From Trematomus loennbergii (lineage: Eukaryota; Chordata; Actinopteri; Perciformes; Nototheniidae): 64,000 nucleotides of DNA. A program made the position numbers and the translations under genes. The notes beneath the pieces were generated by a model. That model had not been told where the DNA came from and did not search any database. It was given only the letters and a program-made list of their open reading frames with translations. Positions 52,601-60,416 of this stretch are shown in pieces. The stretch covers positions 15,943,937-16,007,936 of the forward strand of contig JAAOOA010000026.1 in the NCBI GenBank assembly GCA_012861695.1, read 5' to 3'. Within the stretch, counting starts at the first letter, position 1. Each line of letters starts with the position of its first letter.

Positions 52601-55600
52601 TGGTCCTTTTTTAAACTGCAACTAAAGAAAAACAGTTGCATTGGGCCTTTTGTGAAATCTAAAATAATATTGTTCTCAAGTGATGTTTTTTAATTTGACC
52701 TCAGATGGGGCTTAAGCCTACAAGTTTGAAGAAGGGAAGAAATCATTGGTGTTTTGTTAAGTGAGTTCTACAGACCTCTTCTTGATGCTAGGGGTTCCAT
52801 GCTAACTTAACCGCCGATAACATAACATCTCTTTAATTATGTGAAATGAAGGCTTTGGTTTGATCAAGAAAGATTTCATAAAGAAGACGATACCTCCTTT
52901 GTGCTGTATCGATTCTTATAATTGTTTAACTGCCCATTGTATATTGATGGAGCACTATTTCAAACCATTTTCAGTCAGACATTGCGGCTTCATCTCTTTT
53001 AATAAAGCGATTATATATATTTTTTCTTTTTATCAGTCGGTCATTGGAGACTATCACATCAATTCTGTGTTCATTCACTATGACAGGACAGTTACGGAAA
53101 GAGCCCCAGTACTCAGGAGGGGAGCGGAGGCACTTCTGAGAACAGCAACAAATTGGATATTAATGATATGAAGGAATTGGAGTGTTCTCCTCCCGCTCAC
53201 AGGCCGCCATCAGTGATGGATTTCAAAACTTATTTAGCAGGCAACGCCTTAATTAATAACCATTGTGATCATAAGGGAGGCTAGCCTGCTCCTCACAGTG
53301 AATTTCCTCTTTCATTTTACTTATTAATGAATTAAGTTATGTTCTGCTGCCTGCTTTCTTTGATTACCATTTGATCATGTGCCACGGTAAAATACAGAGT
53401 ATTTAACATGAGAAGGATCTTCTCAACGATGTGAAATGATGTCATTCGCAGTGATTTGTAGTAAATTAACTAATTGACTCTGAGCATGCAGATGATTAAT
53501 TGAAGCATACACATACTATTATTCTACTCATATCAAAATAGGCATGCGTTTAATGTCTCTCTTATAATTGTTTGCACTGTACTAATGCAGTTTCTCAGCT
53601 TTCGATTCATTCTTGTACCCTCTTAAAAGTGATATGGAAAAAGTCCAATTTATTATATTAGATTAACTTAATTCAACCAAAATTGGGAAATTGTTTCATT
53701 ACAGCCTTATCTAAACATGGCTTTACACGTTTATACCGACCTACAAACAAAATATATATATAGAATACTCTTAAGATTGCTATCCTGACTTTTCTGTGAA
53801 GTGTCTCAGGCTGAAGTTATAAGTAGTTTTTCTTAATCAATATATATATTATCTTATTAAGAGAATGTCTCTCCTGGGTGTTCCTCCCCTATTCCTCAGT
53901 TTTCCCTCTCCTCTCCTCTCCTCTCATAACCCCGGACTGCAACTTTTTTCATTGTTACCCTTCTTGCTGTCTGAACTTCCGTATCTTGCTCCAGCAGGTG
54001 TGAAGCGTAGACATTTTCTCATTGTGGTGTTGGGATAAGCTTCCCATACGTCAGTCCTAATTTCAAACCAAACCCTGCTTCCTATCATTTCATTATTCTC
54101 CCTTAGCCCAGACACCAGATAGTGCGCAAACAGAAAGGTGTAATAAATATTCCTCTCTCCTCTTCCCTGCCTGTTTGTAGATACTTATTGATCGTCTTCT
54201 GTCCTGAGCACTTTCTCGTTCTTTCCTGCCCTTACTTCGTTACCTCATTTGCTTCTTACTTTCATCTTCTTTCATCAGCTTCCTCTCTACATCTTTCTGT
54301 CCCTCCTGTCTCTCTTTTCATGCTCCACCCATGTGCAATTTTTAGCAGATGGGTCTGATTGAATTGGAGAGATTGAAGTAACGGCCCACATTCATTTCCT
54401 TTCCGTCTTCCCTGTTCATCACTCATCACTCTGGTCACATCATTTATGTAAATGTGAGCATATAAAGTGTGCCATCGGATGTCTTTCTTTATCTACACGC
54501 TCTTTTAGCACCGTGAGTGCATACATAAGTAAAAAGGGGTGACCCCAGGAGCAATATAAGACCTAACCCTGGAAGATAAAATCAAACCCCAGAAGGTTTA
54601 GTGTCTCCTTTAATCCACTGATGGCCTGAAACCATCTTTTCAGCGTGAATCCGGCAGCAGGCCAATTTAAAACGAGCAGACAGAACCACATTGGAGCAAT
54701 TAGAGGCACTTTGCAGCTGACAGTTGTAGCTCAGCGTGTAGCCCTGTGTTGTGTAACCCACACGTTTTAATCTGCAGAGTAAGGATTTTCTTTTTCCTTA
54801 TTTATTTTAAGTTAAGAATATGTGAAACGAGAGTGTGGGCTTTGACTTTGCCAGCTGGTTAACGACCCCATGTCCTTTTTATTGCATGCATGTACCTTTT
54901 TTTATTTTTTATTTAAAAAACCTTTCAACCTATTTAATTCCTGTACCTACATCTATACAGCTTGATGTTTTAAAGGTCCTCTATTATACTCTTTTCAACA
55001 TATAATATAGGTTCAGATATATACAAAACATTTCTCTGAAGTGTTTGGCTCGAAATACCAAAGAGATCATGCATTGTAGCATCCCATAATCCCCTCTGTT
55101 TCAAAAGTGCTGATTCTGTATCTGTAGCTTTAAATGCTAATGAGCTTCTGCTGGCCACGCCCTCTGTGAGATGTTTGGTTTAATAAAACACAATGGTGCT
55201 TTAGGAGGATTCAGGTGATAAGGTGGGCAGGTGTTACCTTGGTTGGTTATTTTGTATTATTTATTATATATTGGCTAATGGATAGACAACCCTAGAAAAC
55301 ATTGTGACATCACAAAGTGACCCAAAACTGACAGGTTTTTATAAAAATGCATCAGGACAAAAAGGGAAAAAAATGTTCATGTAACCATGAGGGGACACAT
55401 ATTTATGTATAAAAGACATGGGAAAGTGGATTTTGCACAATAGGTGACCTTTCAGATAAGAAACACATATAATACATTCTTTTAATATATCATTCTGTTT
55501 ATAAAGTATTTGTGACAATAAATATGGACATTTTGAAAATACGGGATCTGTTAAGCCTGGGGTTTTTTTTCACGAAACTGTGTCTCAGGGCTTCTTAACA

Positions 55601-58600
55601 TTTAATAAACTATGAATGTCATACCCACCTAACGGGAAGAAACTCAGCTAACTGACGATACGGACCATTTTTAGCGAAACAAAACACAAGTCCCACAAGA
55701 AGCGTCTAAATGAGCCCTGAGCGAAAAGATGCTAACGCACTTAGCACAGAACTCACGGTATAAATACTTTATTACTTATCGGATCTGCACAAACAAGATA
55801 TCAGCTAGCAAGCTGAGATTCCACAGATTCTAGAAATATAAGTAGACAAATTATCATTGCTTTGAGAAAAAAGATTATTAATTTACCCCTTTTTAGAAGT
55901 GAAAATATAGTCATTTGTACTGGGAATGTCATTTTCGAGCCTGAGACCTAGAAACAGGCTTGGGGCTTAACAGGTTAATACGGCATTTAAATTAATAAAT
56001 ATTCGTATAATTTCGGCCAGAAAAGTTTTCTACAAGAAAACCAATGAAGTATTCTTCAGCTTTCACTTATAAGGAGGAATCTCAATCTTTTTTTCAAATT
56101 CTTCCTTTACCATCTGAGTTATATAATCCTGTAACATTGACAAGGATGGACACAAGGGTATTGCATAAATGCATCTCTAATCTCCGTACAAAATCAGCCG
56201 TGTGCATCTCAGCAAGGAGACAAGCCTCCATATTGATTTGTCCACAGATGTACCGAGAGATCAAGCGTTTGGGAATTCATTAATGTCCCTAATGTCAAAG
56301 AGTGAGACTGAATGTTAAATAATCAATACATTGTTTTGTCTTCAAACCAATTTAAAAAGTGAAGGTCTACAGTCCAGATGCGTCTGTCAAAAACAATTCC
56401 TCTGCTGACATTTCTTTGTGTCTGATATATTCTGTCAACCATTTTTTTGTTGTTCAGATACAGGAAGCCCTCTCTGTCCTGTCTGGCCCCGTGCCTCCTC
56501 AGATGTCCTCAAGTGCCCCTGCGTACGCTCAGGATCAAAGACCCACCGTGGAGAACAAAGGAGCGTATCGCAGCAGGGACGCTCCATCCTCCTCTTCCTC
56601 CTCCCACTCCACCTCTAGAGGATCGGCAAGGGACCGGGACCGGGACAGAGACCGAGACAGAGACAGAGATCGAGACAAAGATAGGGACAGAGAACGAGAG
56701 AGAGAAAGAGACAGGGAGAGAGATAGAGAAAGAGACAGGAACAAAGGGAAGGACAAAGACAAGAAGAAGAAAAAACACAAGAGGAGGTCAAGATCGAGAT
56801 CAAAGTCAAAGTCGAAGAGCAAATACTCCCTCCCCAGCGCCTACAGGAGGTCCCGCAGGTCCCGGTAAGACATTTTGGCCCCACAACTGTCAATGGAAGG
56901 GCCAGAGAATCTCTAAGTATCCCACAATTCAATTTGATCTCGATCCCAAGATGCTGTGATTGGATTACGCGGCCACATCACTGTACGACAATGTCGCGTT
57001 AACGTTTCCAATTCAGCAAGATAAATGAGTCTTTTAGGACAACACACTGCAGCCGCGGCTAGTTGCCACAGACACAGCAATTTGGGAGGAGCACTTTAAA
57101 TGTCTTCTTTTGTGTCGTTGTTATTTTATCCTGCAGAAATAATTTCCTTTAACGGGACAGTAAATATCTGAAATATACTGAATCAAAGACCAACACACAC
57201 TGTTGTTAATGCAGTGCAACCTATTTTTCATTTAATGGTTTATTTGAACCGGGACAGTGCACATTAATGAACATTTTAAACAAAATAATGCTTTTAAATG
57301 TAAATGAGCCTCATTTTAGCTTTGAGCTAGTTTCCATCCGTAGTCCCGTCACATACAACATTTATGAACATAACATTTATATACATGGCAAACAGAAATA
57401 CATGATATGCATGATATCCAGAAAGAGCATGAGCAGCATACCATCCACTAGAATGGAATTTTGTGAGCACGACCAAGGTCAAAGTTGTTCTTCTGACTTT
57501 GGTGCATTAATAAGCTTTAAATGATGCTAAATCAACTTTTAAGCAAAGAGGATATTTAAAAACACACTTTTAAATCTATGACCGTGGTTTCGTTCTGACT
57601 TGAGGTGAGGTTTGATGAAAATCTGGCCAGTTTGTTTTCCGTAATCAATTAGGGATGAGTCGAGAAACAATAATCTTTTTTTTTAAAGTTGCTCTGGATA
57701 GATACATACTCAGTTGAGAAAGCAATCTGTGTTTGGTAGTGCTGCTGTTAAACGTACGAGACATTTAATACGACATAATGATGAATCCCCGTCTGTTTAA
57801 TATTTCACTCCAGCTGAACCTTAAGTGCACAGAACACTGCGCCAATATGAGGAAAAACATAAAAAAAAGAAATGTTAGCTATTACTCCATCTTACTGTTT
57901 TCTATGACCCTTTTTATTTCTCATTTCCTGCTTCTATTGAAAGCAGAGAGAGAACAAAAGTGAGTATGTGAAATGAATTAGAGAAACAAACGCAGGGGTA
58001 AAGAGCACGACTAAAGAAAAATAGAGGAATAACAATGTAGGAGAAAGGAACATTTGAAGAAAGATGAACTGGGCGGAGAGGAAGCGATCAAAGATAGAGA
58101 TCCGGCTGCTTTGTTCGTGCCGTTAATCTGTCAAAGAGACCAATATTTACCACGCTGCTTTGTTAAGACACCCCAGCACAGGCACACATTAACTTGGCTG
58201 TCCTTGCCCTCTCGGCTAAGTATCTTAGCAAAGGCGTATCATTTCCTTTTCTAACCCTGTCTCTAAATGACATACATGCTTTGCATACAAGCCAGTGAAT
58301 AAAGCCTTGCTCTTTAACGCAGAGAAACCCTAGAAGTGAATTAATGTATCCATAAATATTTAATACTGTTTACTTTTCAGACTAGTTTAGAAAAACACTA
58401 CTTGTATATTGAGAGTCCATGTGATATAGCAGAGTAACAATGCAGGCCCAGTTGCATTGTATTTAGCCGTTCTTTCACTGCATTAATGCGAATCGTGACA
58501 CATTAATATCCTACAGTCCAAATAGACTCACTGCAAACCGTTTGCTTTTCTTATTTTCCCTGTACAAACAGCCCTGATAGCTTGCTTTGTGTCTTCCTCT

Positions 58601-59419
58601 TGCACCTCCACCGTCGCCTTATCACCGTCCTCTATACTTGTTTTTCATTTCAAATGCTTCAGCTCATCTACCAATCTCAGTCTCGTGTAATTGAATGGCC
58701 TCTCCACATCTTTCGCTTTCTTTGTGCTCGTGTCTGGCCAGATCCCACTCACACTCCCCGGGGAGGAGGGACAGGAGGGGCCTCTCATCAGACAGGAGAC
58801 GTGAGGACAGGGAGCGTGATCGCCATCATCCCAGCTGCAGCAGCTCCAGCATGCCTAGGGGGCATTCCAGATCCAGGTAAAGCCTATCTGCAGTGAGGGA
58901 GGGGGGTGAATAAAGGGTCTACATGTACAGCTGTGTTTATTCTATCCCCGAAAACAACGATTACTAAACCTGTCAAGACAGAGGTGCGCCAACACTCCCA
59001 CAATAAGGTGTATACCGACTATACATTGAGCAGTGTTATAGATCGTGTCTTTAAGGGGAGATTTAGCCAACATACCTACAAGACAGACACTTCATTTCCA
59101 AATGACCTCTGATGGAAACAACAGTACACTTGCATGAATTTAAAGTAGGGCTTTGCTGAATGCAATCGCCTTCAGACAGTGTTTTCCCCGCCCCTTGATA
59201 AATGATGTATTGTGTAGAGTTACTGGCAGAATCTGAAACGCTCGGTTCCCGCGCCTCCCTTTTCTTTCATTTCAGGTCGCCTCCTGAAAAAAGGAAGAGT
59301 TCCATGTCATCCTCGAGGCAGATGCAAACGACGGGCTCCTCTCTCTCCCCGTACGCCTCCCCCAACAGAGTCGTCCTGTCCCCATCAGCTAGCCCCGCCT
59401 CCAGCCTGGCCCACTCCAG
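24934..59419 (+). CDS. sfswap: Splicing factor SWAP (suppressor-of-white-apricot homologue), 17 exons, 3' end not found
   Basis: An RS-rich nuclear splicing regulator; the family controls alternative splicing (known for its own transcript in Drosophila and for CD45 and fibronectin in mammals). Exons: 24934-25139, 26771-26934, 28567-28698, 31015-31091, 33063-33278, 33380-33477, 34052-34223, 36684-36931, 37223-37374, 37551-37644, 43613-43673, 44541-44644, 44747-44876, 48606-48802, 56458-56864, 58742-58876, 59276-59419. All introns are GT-AG with matching phases. Predicted order: DRY_EERY region (about 30-170), SURP1 (about 200-245), Pro/Ala linker, SURP2 (about 461-507), FAP-FAI block (about 541-575), charged helix (about 620-660), RS tail; about 912 residues so far, against about 950 in human. 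The frame breaks in exons 5, 8 and 9. The C-terminal exon(s) seen in mammals were not located. Start chosen because it opens the frame leading into [11 protein letters not shown]. Confidence 0.95.
25140..26770 (+). other. sfswap: sfswap intron 1
   Basis: 1.6 kb, GT-AG, weak donor. No coding exon or named repeat seen. Retention would soon meet stops: reading on from exon 1 gives a TAG at 25156-25158. In Drosophila the orthologue is autoregulated by retention of its first introns; whether this applies here is unknown. Confidence 0.75.
26771..26934 (+). CDS. sfswap: sfswap exon 2 (EERY core)
   Basis: Encodes [13 protein letters not shown] followed by [20 protein letters not shown] and the acidic [10 protein letters not shown], nearly identical to mammalian SFSWAP and carrying the EERY signature of the domain. 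The acceptor is CCCAACAG and the donor GTGGGC. Ends in phase 1. Confidence 0.95.
26935..28566 (+). other. sfswap: sfswap intron 2
   Basis: 1.6 kb. Contains a short CA microsatellite near 28160-28180. No other feature recognised. Confidence 0.7.
28567..28698 (+). CDS. sfswap: sfswap exon 3
   Basis: Encodes [19 protein letters not shown], then [17 protein letters not shown], matching the mammalian protein closely. Acceptor TTCCACAG, donor GTGAGA. Phase 1 at both ends. This completes the conserved N-terminal region. Confidence 0.95.
28699..31014 (+). other. sfswap: sfswap intron 3
   Basis: 2.3 kb, hosting the uninterrupted Harbinger-like MITE at 30401-30726. Short CA and CT repeats occur near 29235-29250 and 29335-29345. 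No coding sequence recognised. Confidence 0.7.
30401..30726. mobile_element. PIF/Harbinger-like MITE, intact copy in intron 3
   Basis: 326 bp with about 27-bp inverted ends (left cggcccgtgcacacggcagc, right complement cggcacgtccacacggcagc) and TTA on both flanks (30398-30400 and 30727-30729). It is inverted relative to the copy at 1014-3035 and shows what that locus looked like before its LINE insertion. GC-rich, with CCAAT/ATTGG boxes, an internal self-complementary segment near 30535-30562 and a full CRE-like TGACGTCA at 30466-30473. Confidence 0.88.
31015..31091 (+). CDS. sfswap: sfswap exon 4
   Basis: Encodes an acidic run (EAEAEESEE) and [16 protein letters not shown], equivalent to mammalian EEPFVAPLGLSVPSDVEL. 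The donor GTGAGT is strong. Ends in phase 0. Confidence 0.93.
31092..33062 (+). other. sfswap: sfswap intron 4
   Basis: 2.0 kb, AT-rich. No repeat recognised except the exact inverted repeat at 33001-33026 next to the 3' splice region. Acceptor TTCCTAG. Confidence 0.7.
33001..33026 (+). promoter_or_regulatory. Hairpin just upstream of exon 5 acceptor
   Basis: AAACTGACAT and ATGTCAGTTT pair exactly around a 6-nt loop. The structure ends 36 nt before the exon-5 AG and immediately upstream of a plausible branch site (GTGCTAATT) and polypyrimidine tract. It could affect inclusion of the SURP1 exon; this is inference from position. Confidence 0.45.
33063..33278 (+). CDS. sfswap: sfswap exon 5 (SURP1), one base short
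   Basis: Encodes SURP1: [13 protein letters not shown], then [24 protein letters not shown] and AMKEGRY. SURP modules bind splicing partners such as SF1. Read straight from the acceptor in phase 0, the frame meets TAG at 33138-33140; the conserved continuation (AQFEI...) lies one frame away, from the G-run at 33122-33125 onward. Only with one extra base does the exon end in phase 1 as exon 6 requires. So the sequence is one base short here, by error or mutation. Confidence 0.93.
33380..33477 (+). CDS. sfswap: sfswap exon 6
   Basis: Encodes an acidic Ser/Asp run ([11 protein letters not shown]) then [12 protein letters not shown] and RLEELVK, matching mammalian [22 protein letters not shown]. 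Only 101 bp separates it from exon 5. Donor GTAATA. Ends in phase 0. Confidence 0.94.
34021..34050 (+). repeat. (TTC)n microsatellite forming the exon 7 polypyrimidine tract
   Basis: About seven to eight TTC units abut the exon-7 AG directly, so the 3' splice-site pyrimidine tract of intron 6 is itself a length-variable microsatellite. Confidence 0.8.
34052..34223 (+). CDS. sfswap: sfswap exon 7
   Basis: Encodes [17 protein letters not shown] (mammalian PLKVVDPDHPLAALVRK), a variable linker with a triple VPV repeat, then Pro/Ala/Glu-rich sequence to QYTAD. The VPV repeat comes from three exact 9-bp GTACCGGTG units at 34127-34153. Donor GTGAGT, phase 1. Confidence 0.93.
34224..36683 (+). other. 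sfswap: sfswap intron 7
   Basis: 2.5 kb. No transposon or coding exon recognised. Much of 34780-36450 is complex, non-repetitive sequence with several TAAT-type homeodomain cores, so conserved regulatory elements are possible but cannot be shown without alignment. Confidence 0.55.
36684..36931 (+). CDS. sfswap: sfswap exon 8 (Pro/Ala-rich linker), frame broken
   Basis: Begins with [20 protein letters not shown] and [15 protein letters not shown], very close to the mammalian protein. The 3' third reads sensibly in a different frame ([20 protein letters not shown], then on into exon 9), whereas the original frame turns into a Cys run and reaches TAA in exon 9. The sequence therefore carries one base too many or two too few, most likely around 36861-36880. 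A (GCT)n run encodes the alanines. Confidence 0.9.
37223..37374 (+). CDS. sfswap: sfswap exon 9 (SURP2 first half), one base short
   Basis: The first part reads [19 protein letters not shown], the second [28 protein letters not shown]; the latter is the first half of SURP2 and matches mammals. The two parts are in different frames, switching at the eight-C run 37271-37278, where nine C would keep IIPPPPD in frame. This -1 offsets the +1 in exon 8, so exon 10 is back in phase. Donor GTAAGT. Confidence 0.92.
37551..37644 (+). CDS. sfswap: sfswap exon 10 (SURP2 second half)
   Basis: Encodes [20 protein letters not shown] and [11 protein letters not shown]. Completes SURP2. The donor that keeps phase with exon 11 is GAG/GTGGGG at 37645, inside G-rich and GT-repeat sequence. 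If this intron is not removed the frame continues as a Val-Cys repeat and stops at 37705-37707. Confidence 0.92.
37645..37791 (+). repeat. G-rich tract, (GT)19 and 13-bp minisatellite at the intron 10 donor
   Basis: Immediately after exon 10 come GGTGGGGGTGGTGGGTGG (from 37644), then 19 GT dinucleotides (37661-37698) and seven exact copies of CACTTGAATGTGT (37701-37791). GU-repeat RNA is a known target of TDP-43 and CELF-type proteins, and the G runs could form a two-tier quadruplex over the 5' splice site. Likely polymorphic in length. Confidence 0.92.
37792..40622 (+). other. sfswap: sfswap intron 10, first part
   Basis: No transposon or exon recognised. The segment about 39930-40340 is complex, non-repetitive and moderately GC-rich with CAATTAG and TTAATGA homeodomain-like sites, which makes it a candidate conserved element; untested. 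Confidence 0.45.
40627..40976. mobile_element. TTAA-flanked MITE in intron 10
   Basis: 350 bp with inverted ends AGGTGGGGTAGGT and ACATACCCCACCT and a TTAA on both sides (40623-40626 and 40977-40980), as in piggyBac-type insertions; a TA target (Tc1/mariner-like) is the alternative reading. The internal sequence (GGAGAAACCAGCTCGAGTGC and following) is one I associate with a common teleost repeat. No coding capacity. Confidence 0.78.
41536..42052. mobile_element. hAT element, non-autonomous, with BED-finger remnant
   Basis: 517 bp with ends TAGGGATGCCAG and CTGGCATCCCTA and an exact 8-bp target duplication GTTTCTAT (41528-41535 and 42053-42060), diagnostic of hAT. Near both ends AATCGATTATTCG-type motifs repeat in inverted orientation. 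A minus-strand frame inside encodes the start of a BED zinc finger, so this is a deletion derivative of a full hAT element. Confidence 0.9.
41602..41735 (-). pseudogene. hAT transposase N-terminal BED zinc-finger fragment
   Basis: The minus-strand frame reads [20 protein letters not shown] then CENTFFS: the W-x-x-F and C-x-x-C half of a BED finger, the DNA-binding domain of hAT transposases and their domesticated ZBED relatives. The His pair and the catalytic RNase-H-like domain are missing; the frame runs into a low-complexity tail. A relic of the autonomous parent. Confidence 0.7.
42061..43612 (+). other. sfswap: sfswap intron 10, last part
   Basis: About 1.5 kb of AT-rich intron. No exon or named repeat seen. 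It ends with a long pyrimidine tract and the acceptor CATCCAG of exon 11. Confidence 0.55.
43613..43673 (+). CDS. sfswap: sfswap exon 11
   Basis: Short acidic exon encoding [20 protein letters not shown]. It corresponds to the variable acidic stretch ending ..KLVK in mammals but is much shorter. Phase 0 in, phase 1 out, joining exon 12 as K-A-S-F-A-P. Donor GTAGAA. Confidence 0.88.
43674..44540 (+). other. sfswap: sfswap intron 11
   Basis: 867 bp, with a pyrimidine-rich second half (about 44190-44350). No other feature recognised. Confidence 0.6.
44541..44644 (+). CDS. sfswap: sfswap exon 12 (FAP-FAI / EKNRV block)
   Basis: Encodes [20 protein letters not shown] followed by [14 protein letters not shown], nearly the same as mammalian [20 protein letters not shown] and KNRVKLDDDSEDEE. 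This short block is strongly conserved but of unassigned function. Donor GTCAGT, phase 0. Intron 12 is only 102 bp. Confidence 0.95.
44747..44876 (+). CDS. sfswap: sfswap exon 13
   Basis: Encodes [20 protein letters not shown] and [12 protein letters not shown], then [11 protein letters not shown]. The last part matches mammalian QLTQEELEAKQ; the earlier part is variable. Donor GTAAAA, phase 1. Confidence 0.9.
44877..48605 (+). other. sfswap: sfswap intron 13
   Basis: 3.7 kb. No transposon or coding exon recognised. The stretch about 46850-47050 (CTGTCAGTCAGCAGGCCTAA region) is complex sequence of possible regulatory kind; unproven. A pyrimidine-rich region precedes exon 14. Confidence 0.5.
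48606..48802 (+). CDS. sfswap: sfswap exon 14 (charged helix)
   Basis: Encodes [20 protein letters not shown] and [20 protein letters not shown], then QTLRGPY and an acidic end QLE. The first 50 residues are almost identical to mammalian SFSWAP and are probably an extended charged alpha helix. Donor GTAGGG, phase 0. Confidence 0.95.
48803..51094 (+). other. sfswap: sfswap intron 14, first part
   Basis: AT-rich with short GT/CA repeats near 48824-48836 and 50950-50965. No coding exon recognised. About 49800-50250 is complex non-repetitive sequence. Confidence 0.5.
51095..51205. repeat. Common teleost repeat fragment (TTTATTTAACCGGGTGAATC type)
   Basis: Reads CCTTTATTTAACCGGGTGAA, CCCATTCAGATCATCGATCTC and AAGAGAGACCT, the pattern of a widely dispersed fish repeat in which TTTATTTAACCAGGTAA is followed by CCCATTGAGATTAA and CAAGAGAGACC. 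Family name not recalled. Needs a library search. Confidence 0.5.
51846..52050. repeat. Teleost ACATT-array repeat (GACGCTTTTCTCCAAAGCGA type)
   Basis: Starts with tandem ACATT units and continues TGTTACTTGTTAGACGCTTTT, CTCCAAAGCGACTTAC, then AGTGTCTTGCCCAGGGACAC and a GGGTTTGAACCTGTG / CACTACGCCAC end. I associate this with a very abundant fish interspersed repeat; its 3' half superficially resembles a tRNA-derived sequence but no tRNA fold is apparent. Class left open. Confidence 0.65.
52051..54969 (+). other. sfswap: sfswap intron 14, middle part
   Basis: No exon or transposon recognised. A CTCTC pentanucleotide microsatellite occurs at about 53905-53925. Open frames here (for example 52860-53171) lack homology. 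Confidence 0.5.
54974..55452. mobile_element. MITE, copy A of a family shared with 62105-62590
   Basis: The left end TTAA/AGGTCCTCTATTATACT and right end CACAATAGGTGACCT form degraded inverted repeats. Internally it shares AATACCAAAGAGATCATGCAT, then GGGGACACATATTTATGTAT, AAAAGAC and AAAGTGGATTTTGCA with the element at 62105-62590. The left side shows TTAA (54970-54973); the right TTAA is mutated. Older than copy B. Confidence 0.7.
55548..55973. mobile_element. MITE with CTGTTAAGCC ends
   Basis: The left end CTGTTAAGCCTGGGG pairs with the right end CTTGGGGCTTAACAG (10 exact bases, more with mismatches). 426 bp, no coding capacity. The right flank has TTAA; the left flank does not, so the target site is uncertain. 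It starts within 100 bp of the previous MITE. Confidence 0.6.
55974..56457 (+). other. sfswap: sfswap intron 14, last part
   Basis: About 480 bp of AT-rich intron ahead of exon 15. An 79-codon frame at 56044-56283 has no homology. Acceptor TGTTCAG follows a T-rich tract. Confidence 0.5.
56458..56864 (+). CDS. sfswap: sfswap exon 15 (RD/RE block and start of RS domain)
   Basis: 407 nt. Encodes [16 protein letters not shown], a Ser-rich stretch, then about 38 residues of alternating Arg-Asp and Arg-Glu (about 56629-56745), then [21 protein letters not shown] and [13 protein letters not shown]. The last parts match the mammalian KKKKKHKKRSR and KHSLPSAYR segments; the RD/RE block has no counterpart in the mammalian protein as I recall it. 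Such mixed-charge tracts and RS repeats target nuclear speckles. Donor GTAAGA, phase 2. Confidence 0.94.
56865..58741 (+). other. sfswap: sfswap intron 15
   Basis: 1.9 kb. Contains a dispersed repeat fragment at about 57225-57300 (TTTATTTGAACCGGGACAG, then TGCACATTAATGAACATT, a common fish repeat pattern). No exon recognised. It ends in TGGCCAG. Confidence 0.55.
57225..57305. repeat. Common teleost repeat fragment (CGGGACAGTGCACATTAATG type)
   Basis: Matches in appearance the dispersed fish repeat in which TTTATTTAACAGGGACAGTG is followed by CACATTAATGAACATT. The downstream continuation is diverged. Family name not assigned. Confidence 0.45.
58742..58876 (+). CDS. sfswap: sfswap exon 16 (RS domain)
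   Basis: Encodes [40 protein letters not shown] and HSRSR; comparable to the mammalian RSRSPRRRAHSPERRREER region. Starts in phase 2 and ends in phase 2, 135 nt, so skipping it would keep the frame. Donor GTAAAG. Confidence 0.85.
59276..59419 (+). CDS. sfswap: sfswap exon 17 (Ser/Pro-rich tail)
   Basis: Encodes [20 protein letters not shown] then [20 protein letters not shown] and ASSLAHSR, a basic Ser-Pro-rich stretch like the mammalian SPSKQAAPRP...SASVSP region. Acceptor TTTCAG, donor GTAAAC. 144 nt, phase 2 to 2, also frame-neutral if skipped. The conserved C-terminal segment (ISSAIVSSVQSKITQDL in human) is expected in later exon(s). Confidence 0.88.
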
Positions 59420-60094
59420 GTAAACTCCCACACTGTCAATCAACCAGCTAATCCTTTAGATTGCTTTCCAAGGTCTTCCCTAAAGAACCAAATGGTTGTT
59501 TGGAGGAGAAGATTTATACTATTTAAACTCCTCTGTTTTATTCAGAGCAACATATTGTTGCCTCCAGGTCTTCGAAGCATCCTTTTCCAATGAAGCTAGT
59601 AGTTCAGTATTTAAATATTTGGCAACCTGTCAAAACGTAGCTGATACAGCCAAAGGACAAACTGAATATGATGTCTGATTCATTTCCTATCTTTAGGCCT
59701 TTGACTGCAGTAACACTTAGTTAAAAACATGCTGTTGCTATATTTATATGTTTATGTATTTTTTTTTCTTTTTCTTTAGTCTAAAAAAACTACTGCTCAT
59801 GAACCTGATCTCCTGAACAATGATTGTCCAATCATACTCTATTTAGAAAATGTAACAATGATGGCTGGCCTGTCAAGCTTTGGATTTCTTCATATGTTGA
59901 AATGTTTACATGGGGCTAAGTAAAAGTGATTCAAGAACTTAAAGGGTGGTCCAGGTTAATTTTTCCCTCTTAGAAAAAACCAGAAAAGATAAAAGTCTAA
60001 GCAATTGATTTAACAGTGTTTTACCTTCGAGTTGAGCAAAACCATGCAGACTCCTACCTACAGGTATAGTCTTGTTGTAGAAAACGCTTAATTG
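59420..60094 (+). other. sfswap: sfswap intron 17, first part
   Basis: AT-rich intron. A T-rich run occurs at 59760-59778. No exon or repeat recognised. Confidence 0.5.
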
Positions 60095-60097
60095 TAA

Positions 60098-60413
60098 AGG
60101 CTGCTACACACCCACCTGAGACCAAAGAACGCGCACCGAAGGCGTCCCGACTTTTACGTCAGCTGCGCCGCCGCCTACGAACACACCGCAATACTTCAGT
60201 CGACGAGTGGCAATAACTGTCCTTACTAGCAGGCAGCGGTAGTGTGAACAGCCAATCAGAGTGATTGCTTGGGCCATGTTGAATCGGCCGGTGTGAAATG
60301 GTGCCGTAAAGAGACGACGGTGCGGGACACACCAACCTGAGTAGGTCGCCGCAAATGCCCGACTGCCTCTGACGGCCTCTGACTCCCAAAATCGGGTTGG
60401 TGTGTAGCGAGCT
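60098..60413. mobile_element. Harbinger-like MITE (GCTACACACCAACC ends)
   Basis: 316 bp. The left end AGGCTGCTACACACCCACCTGA pairs with the complement of the right end AGCTCGCTACACACCAACCCGA. TAA stands directly outside both ends (60095-60097 and 60414-60416), fitting a TWA target. GC-rich and non-coding. Different family from the 1014/30401 pair although the same superfamily is inferred. Confidence 0.75.
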
Positions 60414-60416
60414 TAA

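Noticed and set aside
56509..56932. Minus-strand and other-frame low-complexity proteins over exon 15
   Set aside because: Shadows of the RD/RE and RS coding repeat of sfswap.
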